Positions 1 to 6,852 of a stretch of DNA of 12,459 nucleotides are shown in pieces. The notes under the pieces are model-generated. The model did not search any database. It worked only from the letters and a program-made list of their open reading frames with translations, and was not told the DNA's origin. Position 1 is the stretch's first letter, and every line of letters starts with the position of its first letter. The stretch is from Candidatus Nomurabacteria bacterium CG_4_9_14_0_2_um_filter_32_10 (GTDB lineage Bacteria; Patescibacteriota; Minisyncoccia; Phycocordibacterales; UBA9973): the NCBI GenBank assembly GCA_002788475.1, contig PFRK01000026.1:1-12459 (forward strand), read 5' to 3'. A program made the translations under genes and the position numbers.

Positions 1-14
1 TGAACGTCCTGAGA

Positions 15-40
15 TTGTTTATTGTGAGAGATGTTATAAT
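15..40 (+). promoter_or_regulatory. Promoter for the membrane-protein gene at 187
   Basis: A consensus TATAAT lies at 35-40, preceded by TG at 32-33, which makes an extended -10 box (TGTTATAAT). TTGTTT at 15-20 could be the -35, but the 14-nt spacer is short, so the extended -10 probably does the work. Transcription would begin near 47 and give a leader of about 140 nt that includes the nested hairpin at 92-147. Confidence 0.5.
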
Positions 41-91
41 CAAGAGGTGTACTAGTAAAAATTAACAAAGGAAGTAAATATAATTTTATTA

Positions 92-147
92 ACCCTGTTA
101 AATAATTTTTGTAAAGTAAAAATTATCCGAAGGACATTTAACAGGGT
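92..147 (+). repeat. Nested hairpin in the leader of the membrane-protein gene
   Basis: The arms 92-103 and 136-147 (accctgttaaat / atttaacagggt) are perfect 12-bp reverse complements. Directly stacked on them is a second perfect 7-bp stem, 104-110 with 118-124, with a 7-nt loop. The two stems are continuous on the 5' side and separated on the 3' side by an 11-nt bulge at 125-135 (atccgaaggac). No T-run follows, so this is not an obvious terminator. It reads as a structured 5' leader between the promoter at 35-40 and the ATG at 187. Function is unknown. Confidence 0.6.
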
Positions 148-186
148 GAGGATTTTAATACTCATTTCATTCGTTTAAAATTAATC

Positions 187-765
187 ATGTTACCAGAAAA
201 TATAATTTATGTTGGAGTTTTATTAAATTTGATAGGAGAAATTTCTTATTTGAGAAGTATGTTTTTAGGGCATGCTAAGCCAAATTTAGTATCTTGGTTT
301 ATTTGGATGTTAGCACCTTTTATTGGTGTATTTTTTCAATTAAAAGCTGGTGCCGGACTTTCAGTTTTGCCTGTATTTATGATGGGCTTTGGACCTTTTT
401 TAGTTATAGTTTATTCTTTGTTAAAAAAGAATGCTTATTGGAAAATTACTTTATTTGATTCAATATGTGGTTTTTTATCTTTAATAGCTTTAGGTTTATA
501 TGTTTGGACACACAATATTGAGATATCTATTATTTTTGTGATTCTTAGTGATGGTTTAGCAGCTATTCCTACTATTGTAAAATCATGGAAATTTCCAGAG
601 ACAGAATCAGCTTATATATATGTGGTTGGTATATTAAATAATATTTTAGGGTTATTAATAATAAAAGAATGGAGTTTTTCTATATATTCTTTAGGTATTT
701 ATTTTATAGTAATAAATGCAGTAATAAGTTTTGCTATTTTACACAGAAATTTTTTAAGAAAGTAA
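187..765 (+). CDS. Multi-pass membrane protein with two PQ-loop-like halves
   Basis: A 192-residue, very hydrophobic protein with about six or seven predicted membrane spans and no cleavable signal peptide apparent. Two halves look alike. The first has GEISYLRSMFLGHAKPNLVSW at about residues 17-37. The second has LAAIPTIVKSWKFPETES at about 124-141. In each, a helix ends in a short polar Pro/Lys turn before the next helix, which resembles the PQ-loop repeat of small transporters such as the SWEET and semiSWEET families. The canonical Pro-Gln pair is not present, so this is a structural guess and the substrate is unknown. The ATG at 187 is used because the hydrophobic segment starts there. No Shine-Dalgarno is visible. 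Its 3' end overlaps the end of the convergent ureohydrolase gene by 12 nt (754-765). I do not recognise a named family with confidence. Confidence 0.75.
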   Translation: MLPENIIYVGVLLNLIGEISYLRSMFLGHAKPNLVSWFIWMLAPFIGVFFQLKAGAGLSVLPVFMMGFGPFLVIVYSLLKKNAYWKITLFDSICGFLSLIALGLYVWTHNIEISIIFVILSDGLAAIPTIVKSWKFPETESAYIYVVGILNNILGLLIIKEWSFSIYSLGIYFIVINAVISFAILHRNFLRK

Positions 766-1641
766 TTTCTTCTTAAATTTATGAGCTATTATTTTATAGC
801 AAATGAGGGCTGCTCCAAATTCTGTAAGTACTGAATCACGTTGTGGAGAGACTTCCACAATATCAGCTCCAACTAATTCTTTTTTATCGATAGCTTTTTC
901 AATTAAATCTAAACCGTAATGCCAATCTAATCCTCCCTGGACTGGTGTACCTGTGCCTGGCATATAGGAAGGATCAAAACCATCTACATCAACAGTGATA
1001 TAAACCTTTTTTGTTTTTATTGATTTTAATATTATATTTATTGGAATTTCTTTTTTTGTCCATTCAAAAACTGTTATTGTTTTTTTATTTTTTTGCCAAT
1101 ATTCATATTCATATTTTGAATATGTCCTGATACCTACTTGAATGATATGGAAGCCGAGTTCATGAATTCTGCGCATTACACAAGAATGAGCAAATTTATC
1201 ACATTTTTCATCATAATCACAACTATCATCTCGAAGATCTTGATGTGCATCTATTTGAAGTATAGTTATATCTTTTGGATTTTCTCTTTTTGAAATTGCT
1301 TCGAGAGCTCCGAAAGATACTGTATGTTCTCCACCTAACATAATTACAAATTTATTATCATTTAATAATTTTTGATATTCAGAATTTATTTTTTTAGCTG
1401 CTTTTTCTGGAATTAATTTGTTTAATTCAGTAATTTTTATATGTGCAGTTTTTATTTTTTTAGCTGGTTCACAATGTAATTCAACATCAAAAAGTTCTAG
1501 ATTATTATCTAAACAATTTATAATTTTTTTAGGACCTTGTGCTGTTCCCCCCATGAAAGATACACTATGTTCATAAGGAGCACTTAATATGACCACATCT
1601 GCGTCTTTAATATTTTTTGTATTTATTATTCTATCGATCAT
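754..1641 (-). CDS. speB: Agmatinase/arginase family ureohydrolase
   Basis: Ureohydrolases split a guanidino compound into urea and an amine or amino acid; agmatinase makes putrescine from agmatine. Counting from the ATG at 1641 (295 residues), the binuclear Mn site is complete. His106 is in GGEHT, Asp131, His133 and Asp135 are in DAHQD, and Asp218 and Asp220 are in VDVDGFDP. PGTGTP follows, and the family Glu is in VEVSP (Glu263). Length is normal for the family. An upstream TTG at 1677 would add 12 residues, but the ATG gives a more family-like N-terminus. The gene lies 40 nt after cysS on the same strand and is probably co-transcribed. No arginine decarboxylase is in view, so agmatine against another guanidino substrate cannot be decided here. 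Confidence 0.85.
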   Translation of the reverse strand: MIDRIINTKNIKDADVVILSAPYEHSVSFMGGTAQGPKKIINCLDNNLELFDVELHCEPAKKIKTAHIKITELNKLIPEKAAKKINSEYQKLLNDNKFVIMLGGEHTVSFGALEAISKRENPKDITILQIDAHQDLRDDSCDYDEKCDKFAHSCVMRRIHELGFHIIQVGIRTYSKYEYEYWQKNKKTITVFEWTKKEIPINIILKSIKTKKVYITVDVDGFDPSYMPGTGTPVQGGLDWHYGLDLIEKAIDKKELVGADIVEVSPQRDSVLTEFGAALICYKIIAHKFKKKLLS

Positions 1642-1681
1642 GATTTTAATAGTACTAAATAATTTTATATTTAGCAAAAAT

Positions 1682-3079
1682 TTAAATCTTAGAAATTTGT
1701 GGGCCGTCGGAGGAACCTGCCTGCGCAGACAGGTCTTTTATTTCGTATCCTAATGAATTTATTTTATCTCGTAATTCGTCGGATTTTTTGAAATCTTTAT
1801 TTTTACGAGCAAGTTCACGTTCTCCTACTAGTTTTAAAATATTTTCTGGAATTATTTCTTCTTTTAAATTCTCAAAGCCAAGTCCTAGAACTTTATCAAA
1901 ATCTAAAATTGTTGCTTTTTTGTCAGCAGGGGAAACAGTCTCATCTTTTATCAAGTCCCAAAGTAGAGAAAGGGCTCTCGGAGTGTCTAAGTCGTCTTCT
2001 AGGTATTCTTTGAACTTTTTTTGGTAATTAATATCTATTTTCCCTACCTTCTTTCCAAGCTCAATATAGAGTTTATAAAGGCGTTTTAAGGCTATTTCCG
2101 AACCTTCTAGGACATCCCAATTGAAACTTACTTTGGTATGATAATTAGCCATTAGAAGCCAAAATCGATAGGCGATAGGGTTGATTTTTCTTTCTATCAG
2201 ACTTTCAATTTTTAAAAAATTACCAGAAGATTTTGCCATTTTTTCACCTCCGGTATCAACAAATTCATTATGTATCCAAAATCTAACGAAAGGTTTTTTA
2301 CCAGTTGCACATTCTGATTGGGCTATTTCATTAGTGTGATGAGTTGGCACAAGATCAATTCCACCGGTATGAATATCAAATTGTTCACCCAAAAATTTTA
2401 TACCCATTGCAGAACATTCTATATGCCAACCGGGGAAACCTTTTCCAAATGGGGATTCGAAGCCAATTTTATTATTAAATTTCCACAAAGCAAAATCTTC
2501 TGGATTTTTTTTCTCAGAATTTTCTACTATTCTAGCTCCTTCTTTATTCCAATTTCTCATTCCACCCCAGAGAACTCCATAATCAGGCATTTTAGAAATA
2601 TCAAAATAAATCCCGTCGCTTGTTTTATATGTATACTTTTTATCTTCTAATTTTTTTATAAGTTCTATATCTTCTTTTACATAATCACTAGCGAAATACA
2701 TTCCACTTGGATCTTTTATATTTAATGTTTTTAAATCTTTTTTAAAACTTTCTGTATAGAATTCTGCTAGTTCTCTCATATTTTTTAATGTTAAAGTTTT
2801 TCCTTCACGTAATAATCCTTTGGTCATTTTGTCATCTCCAGAATCTGCATCGCTTGTTAGATGTCCTATGTCAGTGATATTCATTATTTGTTTAACTTTT
2901 AATCCACTGTACTTAAGAGTACGAGACAATACATCAGCAAAAACAAATGCACGTAAATTTCCTATATGAGTATAGTTGTAAACTGTCGGTCCGCAGGTAT
3001 ACATTCGGACTTCGTCTCTATTTATAGACGTAAAAATTTCTTTTTGTTTTGTTAGAGTATTATAAAATTTTAGTGGCAT
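1682..3079 (-). CDS. cysS: Cysteinyl-tRNA synthetase
   Basis: Class I synthetase that charges tRNA-Cys. With the ATG at 3079 it has 465 residues, the usual length. The HIGH-type motif is HIGN (38-41) and the KMSKS loop is KMAKS (280-284). The zinc ligands expected in CysRS are present: Cys29 in CGPTVY, Cys222 in GWHIECSAM, and the His and Glu of PTHHTNEIAQSE (about 247-251). A TTG at 3103 would add eight residues and start right at the stop of the upstream gene; the ATG giving MPLKFYNTL matches the family. The gene lies between the AI-2E permease gene and speB on the same strand. The C-terminus is odd. Between GYEIKD and DGPQISKI sits LSAQAGSS, largely encoded by a GC-rich palindrome at 1715-1734, where I would expect only a short link. 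Confidence 0.96.
   Translation of the reverse strand: MPLKFYNTLTKQKEIFTSINRDEVRMYTCGPTVYNYTHIGNLRAFVFADVLSRTLKYSGLKVKQIMNITDIGHLTSDADSGDDKMTKGLLREGKTLTLKNMRELAEFYTESFKKDLKTLNIKDPSGMYFASDYVKEDIELIKKLEDKKYTYKTSDGIYFDISKMPDYGVLWGGMRNWNKEGARIVENSEKKNPEDFALWKFNNKIGFESPFGKGFPGWHIECSAMGIKFLGEQFDIHTGGIDLVPTHHTNEIAQSECATGKKPFVRFWIHNEFVDTGGEKMAKSSGNFLKIESLIERKINPIAYRFWLLMANYHTKVSFNWDVLEGSEIALKRLYKLYIELGKKVGKIDINYQKKFKEYLEDDLDTPRALSLLWDLIKDETVSPADKKATILDFDKVLGLGFENLKEEIIPENILKLVGERELARKNKDFKKSDELRDKINSLGYEIKDLSAQAGSSDGPQISKI
1715..1734 (-). repeat. GC-rich palindrome inside the cysS reading frame
   Basis: The 20-bp sequence 1715-1734 is an almost perfect palindrome centred on 1724/1725 (acctgcctgc / gcagacaggt). 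The single departure becomes a G-U pair in the cysS mRNA. It encodes DLSAQAG on the minus strand, close to the cysS stop codon. Its GC content stands out from the AT-rich surroundings. It resembles the short GC-rich palindromes dispersed through many CPR genomes; that comparison is from memory, not a search. Confidence 0.7.
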
Positions 3080-3103
3080 AAAAAATAAATTACGAATTAT
3101 CAA

Positions 3104-4132
3104 TTACAAATTATGGATTGTTTGATCTTGTTTAAATTCATTTCTATAAATTGAAATGAGAGTATAAAGTAGACTTATAGTTAAAGGACCGACTAAAATA
3201 CCAATTGGACCTAAAAGTGAAATTCCACCTAAGACAGAAAATAAAATCAAAAGAGGAGGTAGGTTTATTTTATTACCTACGATAATTGGGCTCAAGAAAT
3301 TATCAACCATTCCTACAATAGCTACAGCCCAAATGAGAAGTCCTATAGCTTCGATAGTGTTTCCTGTAACTAAAAGAAAGATTACAGCTGGCACAGAAAT
3401 GATTGCAGTACCGATTGTCGGCACGAGTGCAGTAATTATGGTGACTAATCCCCAAAGTGCAGAATTTGGTACTCCAAATAATGTTAGACCTATACCCATG
3501 AGTATTCCTTGAATAAGAGCGATAAGAAGATATCCTTTAATAATACCGTTTACTGCGTATGAAAATTTATTTATGATTTTTGTATCATTGATATCTGAAA
3601 GTGGACTGAGTATAACTAATGCTTTTCTCCAATGGACACCATCTTTTAGAAAATAAAAAATAGATAAAAGAGTTAAAATAATGGAAAAAATGGTAGATAG
3701 GGTAGAAGTAAAAAGACTGGCCATGTTGTCAGTTATAAAAGAAATAAAATTTGAAATTTTCTCATGTAGATCAAAAGATATACCTGTAGGTAATATTTGG
3801 TTTATTGAATTATTAATTGAATTTATAAAAGATGAAGAATCAACATTGCTGGTGATCATTTGATAAGCATCTTGGCTTTGATTAAAAACTATGACACCTA
3901 TACCAAAAAGTGGCGCCCCAATTATTATGATAAAGAAAAATATAGTTAAAAGTGCTGATAACCAATTTGGTAATTTTTTATTAAGCCATTCGTATACAGG
4001 GTAAAGTGTTATAGAAAATGAAATACCTAATACAAGCACTATCCAAAAAGGACGAAAAATTAAAAAAGAAAAAATAAAAGTAACGAATAATAAAATAAAG
4101 AAAAAATATCTTTCAATAATTTTTGTTTGCAT
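3104..4132 (-). CDS. AI-2E family transporter (permease)
   Basis: A 342-residue integral membrane protein of the AI-2E/YdiK-PerM type (Pfam PF01594 by recognition). Hydrophobic spans lie near residues 10-26, 28-44 and 56-80. A polar extracytoplasmic-type region follows (about 85-140), then a cluster of C-terminal spans. The family signature region is visible as GYLLIALIQGILMGIG, then ALVPTIGTAIISVPAV, then DNFLSPIIVG and LGPIGILVGPL. Members export varied solutes (autoinducer-2, or Na+/H+ antiport in some), so the substrate is not predictable. I chose the ATG at 4132; a TTG at 4141 would add three residues. The start codon lies inside one arm of a 15-bp inverted repeat. The gene is first in the probable operon with cysS and speB, with 24 nt to the cysS ATG. 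Confidence 0.88.
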   Translation of the reverse strand: MQTKIIERYFFFILLFVTFIFSFLIFRPFWIVLVLGISFSITLYPVYEWLNKKLPNWLSALLTIFFFIIIIGAPLFGIGVIVFNQSQDAYQMITSNVDSSSFINSINNSINQILPTGISFDLHEKISNFISFITDNMASLFTSTLSTIFSIILTLLSIFYFLKDGVHWRKALVILSPLSDINDTKIINKFSYAVNGIIKGYLLIALIQGILMGIGLTLFGVPNSALWGLVTIITALVPTIGTAIISVPAVIFLLVTGNTIEAIGLLIWAVAIVGMVDNFLSPIIVGNKINLPPLLILFSVLGGISLLGPIGILVGPLTISLLYTLISIYRNEFKQDQTIHNL

Positions 4133-4254
4133 CCCGTACAAAATAGGAAATCTTTAGATTTCCGTATTTAATTAAATTAATAAAAGCTTCGACATATTTG
4201 TTATTATAACTCACTTATAAAGTATAACATAACTAATAGATTTTGTACGGGATG
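4130..4254. repeat. Perfect 15-bp inverted repeat flanking a divergent intergenic region
   Basis: The 15 bases at 4130-4144 (catcccgtacaaaat) are the exact reverse complement of 4240-4254, with 95 nt between. Read outward on either strand, each copy is ATTTTGTACGGG followed by an ATG. One ATG is the start of the AI-2E gene. The other opens a 14-codon ORF (4252-4296) just ahead of rplU. Between the arms is a separate small hairpin, ggaaatc-ttta-gatttcc (4146-4163). No target-site duplication flanks the arms. Function is unknown; candidates are paired regulator sites or a duplicated translation-start leader. Confidence 0.6.
4203..4208 (-). promoter_or_regulatory. Possible -10 box for the AI-2E permease operon
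   Basis: On the minus strand a consensus TATAAT lies at 4208-4203, about 70 nt before the ATG at 4132. No clear -35 is seen. A transcript from here would begin near 4196 and carry the small hairpin at 4146-4163 and one arm of the 15-bp inverted repeat. Confidence 0.35.
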
Positions 4255-4271
4255 AATATTCCTTTAGAACC

Positions 4272-4299
4272 TTGCTTTTTTGTTAAATTTTGTTAATAT
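4272..4299 (+). promoter_or_regulatory. rplU promoter, predicted leaderless
   Basis: TTGCTT at 4272-4277 and TAATAT at 4294-4299 are spaced by 16 nt, and TG at 4291-4292 extends the -10. The ATG at 4307 is 7 nt after the -10, so transcription should start at or next to the start codon. Confidence 0.55.
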
Positions 4300-4306
4300 A
4301 AAATAT

Positions 4307-4624
4307 ATGAAATTTGCAGTTATACAAACAGGTGGGAAGCAATATAAAGTCTCAAAAGACGATGTTGTTTCTATTGAAAAAATGAAGGGGGAATACAAAG
4401 TTGGAGATAAGGTTGTTTTTGATAAAGTTCTACTTGTGGATGATGGCAAAAATACCACTATTGGTACTTCATATATTAAAGGTGCTTTAGTAGATGCTGA
4501 ATTAGTACAAATTGGACGTTCTAGAAAAGTTATGGTTGTCAAATATAAACAAAAATCTCGTTATTTAAAAAGAAATGGACACCGTCAACCTTTCTTTAAG
4601 GTAAAAATTCTCGCTATAAAATAA
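4307..4624 (+). CDS. rplU: 50S ribosomal protein L21
   Basis: bL21 binds 23S rRNA in the large subunit. The N-terminus MKFAVIQTGGKQYKVSKDD is the diagnostic L21 start, and the C-terminal part carries KYKQKSRYLKRNGHRQPFF, the basic rRNA-binding end. The protein has 105 residues, normal for the family. The ATG at 4307 was chosen over an in-frame non-ATG start at 4280 because the family always begins at this M-x-A-I/V-I-x-T-G-G. The -10 box lies 7 nt upstream and no Shine-Dalgarno is visible. In many bacteria rplU is followed by rpmA (L27). Here a strong terminator follows directly and the next gene is convergent, so rpmA is elsewhere. Confidence 0.96.
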   Translation: MKFAVIQTGGKQYKVSKDDVVSIEKMKGEYKVGDKVVFDKVLLVDDGKNTTIGTSYIKGALVDAELVQIGRSRKVMVVKYKQKSRYLKRNGHRQPFFKVKILAIK

Positions 4625-4649
4625 AAACGGACGCTAAGCGTCCGTTTTT
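4623..4649. terminator. Bidirectional intrinsic terminator between rplU and recR
   Basis: A perfect 12-bp stem (4623-4634 with 4638-4649) has a 3-nt loop. The GC-rich core cggacgc/gcgtccg is flanked by A5 on one side and T5 on the other, so it can terminate transcription from both strands. It begins at the rplU stop codon and lies about 60 nt past the recR stop. Confidence 0.92.
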
Positions 4650-4674
4650 ATTGTTTATTTTTTAGAGCATTTTT

Positions 4675-4704
4675 TCCGCCAGAGGTGGACCAGCCTTTGG
4701 CTGG
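4675..4704. repeat. Tandem GC-rich hairpins after recR
   Basis: Two adjacent small hairpins. One is tccgcc-aga-ggtgga (4675-4689, one G-T pair). The other is ccagcc-ttt-ggctgg (4690-4704, perfect). The outer parts can also pair as one longer stem: gccagagg at 4678-4685 with cctttggc at 4694-4701, one wobble. The element lies five bases past the recR stop and is much more GC-rich than its surroundings. It looks like a second family of dispersed palindrome in this genome. Confidence 0.6.
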
Positions 4705-4709
4705 GAGGG

Positions 4710-5324
4710 TTACTGTCTATTCTTCAACGCATTCTTTAAGGTATCATTATCGGAATATTCAAGTTCAGTACCGGTAGAAAGGCCTCTCCCTAAAGAGGAT
4801 ATTTTGATAGCTGAAGATTTTAATATATCTTTTAGCTGATTTCGGATATAAAAATCTGTGTGATTACCTTGTGGATTTAATGAAAAAGCTAAAATTATTT
4901 CTTTAAGGCTTTTTTCATTTGGTATTTTTTTTATTAGTTCATTGATTCTGACTGTTTTGTTTGTATTTTTTTCTATGATAGGTATGAGTCCACCTAGAAT
5001 AAAATATTTACCATTATAAACTCTACTTTTATTTATACTTTCTAAATCAGAATCTTTTTCGACGATCATCAAAGTAGAGGAGTCTATATTTTTATCTGCA
5101 CAAATTTCACACACTTTTTCTTTTTTCAAATTAGGGGATACAAAAAATCTGAAACACTGAGAACATTGCATCGTGTCTTTTCTTAACTCTTTTATAAGTA
5201 GAGACAAACCTTCGGCATAGTCTGAATTTTTAGCCATTAAAAAATAAACAAAACGTTTCGCTTGTCGCTCTCCGATACCTGGGAACTCTTTAAAAATTTC
5301 AGTTAACTTTTCTATGGTGTCCAT
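4710..5324 (-). CDS. recR: Recombination mediator protein RecR
   Basis: RecR loads RecA with RecF/RecO at single-strand gaps. The 204-residue length fits. An N-terminal helix-hairpin-helix carries FPGIGERQAKRF (14-25). A four-cysteine zinc finger uses Cys54, Cys57, Cys72 and Cys75. A Toprim domain starts at LMIVEKDSDLESI (85-97) and continues with YFILGGLIP, and the C-terminal part has TELEYSDNDTL. The start ATG at 5324 is six nt after the dnaB stop on the same strand, so the two form an operon. No Shine-Dalgarno is seen, and translation may depend on ribosomes arriving from dnaB. It ends just before a palindromic element and the shared terminator. Confidence 0.95.
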   Translation of the reverse strand: MDTIEKLTEIFKEFPGIGERQAKRFVYFLMAKNSDYAEGLSLLIKELRKDTMQCSQCFRFFVSPNLKKEKVCEICADKNIDSSTLMIVEKDSDLESINKSRVYNGKYFILGGLIPIIEKNTNKTVRINELIKKIPNEKSLKEIILAFSLNPQGNHTDFYIRNQLKDILKSSAIKISSLGRGLSTGTELEYSDNDTLKNALKNRQ

Positions 5325-5330
5325 AATTTA

Positions 5331-6722
5331 TTAAAATTCATCCAAATCTTCGCTTACTTTTGATGCAGAAAATTCACTAAGGCTGCTTTTTTCAAGATTC
5401 AAAAAAGTAGTAGTTTTTTCATCAAAGTAAAGATCTACTTTTCCAGTCGGACCATTTCGGTGTTTTTCAATCAAAATTTCAGCGATATTTGTTTTTTCAG
5501 ATTCATCTTTTCCTTTGTCATCTCGATGAATAAACATTACCACATCTGCATCTTGTTCTATGGATCCTGAATCACGAAGGTCTGAAAGCCTTGGTTTGCC
5601 TCCACGACTCTCTACGGCACGAGAAAGTTGAGAAAGTGCAAGTACAGGCACATCCAATTCTTTAGCTAAACTCTTTAATGATCTTGAGATTTCTGTCACT
5701 TGATTGACCATTGAATCATAATTTTTAGAAGTAGTCATAAGTTGCAGGTAGTCGACAACAATAAGGTCGAGTCCTTTTTCAGCTTTTAATCTACGAGAAA
5801 GAGCTTTCATCCGAATTATTGAATTCCCTGGTTGGTCATCAATAAAAATTTTAGCTTTTGCAAGTTTATCTAGAGAATCACGAAGTTGAGAGAAATCTCT
5901 ATCAGATGACAAATGTCCTGTACGCAGATTCCATGCGTTTACTCGTGATTGTGCTGAGAGCATTCTATCTACTAGTTGTTGAGAGGACATTTCTAAAGAA
6001 AATATTAAAACTGATTTATCATTATTAACTGAAGCCATACGAGCAATATCAAGTGCGAGGGTAGTTTTACCTACAGAAGGTCTAGCAGCAAGAATAATTA
6101 AATCAGATTTTTGTAAACCAGAAAGTGTATTATCTAAATCTTTAAAACCAGTTGGTAGACCTCGAAGCATACCTTTGTGTTCATGTAATTTTTCTAGACG
6201 TTCCCATGCTTCAGGTAGAGCATCTTTTAAGTTTGTATATTTTTGATTTTTAGGAGAGGAGATAACAGAAAATATTTTTTTCTCTGCCATATCTAATATG
6301 TCATTCATATGATTATCGCCTTCTTCAAAACCAAGTTCTGAAACATAATCTGCTGCTTCTATCAAACTTCGTAAGACAAATTTCTTTTGGACAATTTCAG
6401 CATAATGTTTGATATTTGTAGAAGAGGGAACAGTATTCACTATTTCTGCTAGATATTGATTACCTCCAACTCTTTCGAGTACTTTTTGTTCACTTAATTT
6501 TATAGAAAGTGAGAGCATGTCTATTGGTTCATTCTTTAAAGATAAATCAAGCATTGCTCTGAAAATTATTTTATTTTTTTCAACGTAAAAAGAATCTTGG
6601 TTTATTATGTCTTCTACCTCATGGATAGCATCCTTACGGAGCATGATAGACCCAAGTACGGCTTGCTCTGACGGGATACTTTGAGGGGGAATGCGTATAT
6701 TAGCTTTCTTTGCTTTTATCAT
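5331..6722 (-). CDS. dnaB: Replicative DNA helicase DnaB
   Basis: Hexameric 5'-3' helicase of the replication fork. The 463-residue protein has the N-terminal primase-interacting domain (PPQSIPSEQAVLGSIM, 12-27) and a linker. The RecA-like motor follows, with GLPTGFKDLD (188-197), Walker A ARPSVGKT (213-220) and Walker B LIVVDYLQLM (320-329). Next come SQLSRAVESRGGKPRLSDLR (364-383) and the C-terminal EKHRNGPTGKVDLYF with the usual Arg finger region. No intein interrupts it. The start ATG at 6722 follows a good promoter by six nt, which suggests a leaderless mRNA. It is the first gene of a dnaB-recR operon, divergent from trpS. Confidence 0.97.
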   Translation of the reverse strand: MIKAKKANIRIPPQSIPSEQAVLGSIMLRKDAIHEVEDIINQDSFYVEKNKIIFRAMLDLSLKNEPIDMLSLSIKLSEQKVLERVGGNQYLAEIVNTVPSSTNIKHYAEIVQKKFVLRSLIEAADYVSELGFEEGDNHMNDILDMAEKKIFSVISSPKNQKYTNLKDALPEAWERLEKLHEHKGMLRGLPTGFKDLDNTLSGLQKSDLIILAARPSVGKTTLALDIARMASVNNDKSVLIFSLEMSSQQLVDRMLSAQSRVNAWNLRTGHLSSDRDFSQLRDSLDKLAKAKIFIDDQPGNSIIRMKALSRRLKAEKGLDLIVVDYLQLMTTSKNYDSMVNQVTEISRSLKSLAKELDVPVLALSQLSRAVESRGGKPRLSDLRDSGSIEQDADVVMFIHRDDKGKDESEKTNIAEILIEKHRNGPTGKVDLYFDEKTTTFLNLEKSSLSEFSASKVSEDLDEF

Positions 6723-6728
6723 GAAGAC

Positions 6729-6755
6729 ATTCTAGCATAGTAAAAAAAATGTCAA
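6729..6755 (-). promoter_or_regulatory. dnaB-recR promoter, predicted leaderless
   Basis: On the minus strand TTGACA (6755-6750) and TAGAAT (6734-6729) are spaced by 15 nt. The -10 is preceded by TGC, an extended -10. Six nt separate it from the dnaB ATG, so the transcript should start at the start codon. Confidence 0.7.
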
Positions 6756-6797
6756 AGCTCAAAAATGCATAATATGTTATTAAAATGGGGACACCTG

Positions 6798-6833
6798 CCC
6801 GCAATGCTAAAAAGCATAGCTTTTGCAGGCGGG
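6798..6833. repeat. Long imperfect GC-capped palindrome between dnaB and trpS
   Basis: The stem is cccgc (6798-6802) with gcggg (6829-6833), tgc (6805-6807) with gca (6825-6827), and aaaagc (6810-6815) with gctttt (6819-6824), around the loop ata. That gives 14 pairs with small internal bulges. The element lies between divergent promoters, so it is not a terminator. It ends five bases before the trpS -10 region and could affect trpS transcription. Confidence 0.6.
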
Positions 6834-6837
6834 AATA

Positions 6838-6846
6838 TGATAATAT
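6838..6846 (+). promoter_or_regulatory. Extended -10 box of trpS, predicted leaderless
   Basis: TG at 6838-6839 and TAATAT at 6841-6846 lie six nt before the trpS ATG at 6853. No convincing -35 is present; the expected position falls within the palindrome. No Shine-Dalgarno is present. Confidence 0.5.
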
Positions 6847-6852
6847 AAATAT

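Noticed and set aside
49..56. GTACTAGT, an exact half of the trp operator, just after the -10 at 35-40
   Set aside because: There is no second CTAG at the required spacing, and ACTAGT also occurs by chance inside cysS, so there is no ground to put this gene under TrpR.
4130..4254. Interpretation of the 15-bp inverted repeat as the ends of a MITE
   Set aside because: No target-site duplication at the outer edges, and each arm carries a plausible start codon context; kept only as an inverted repeat.
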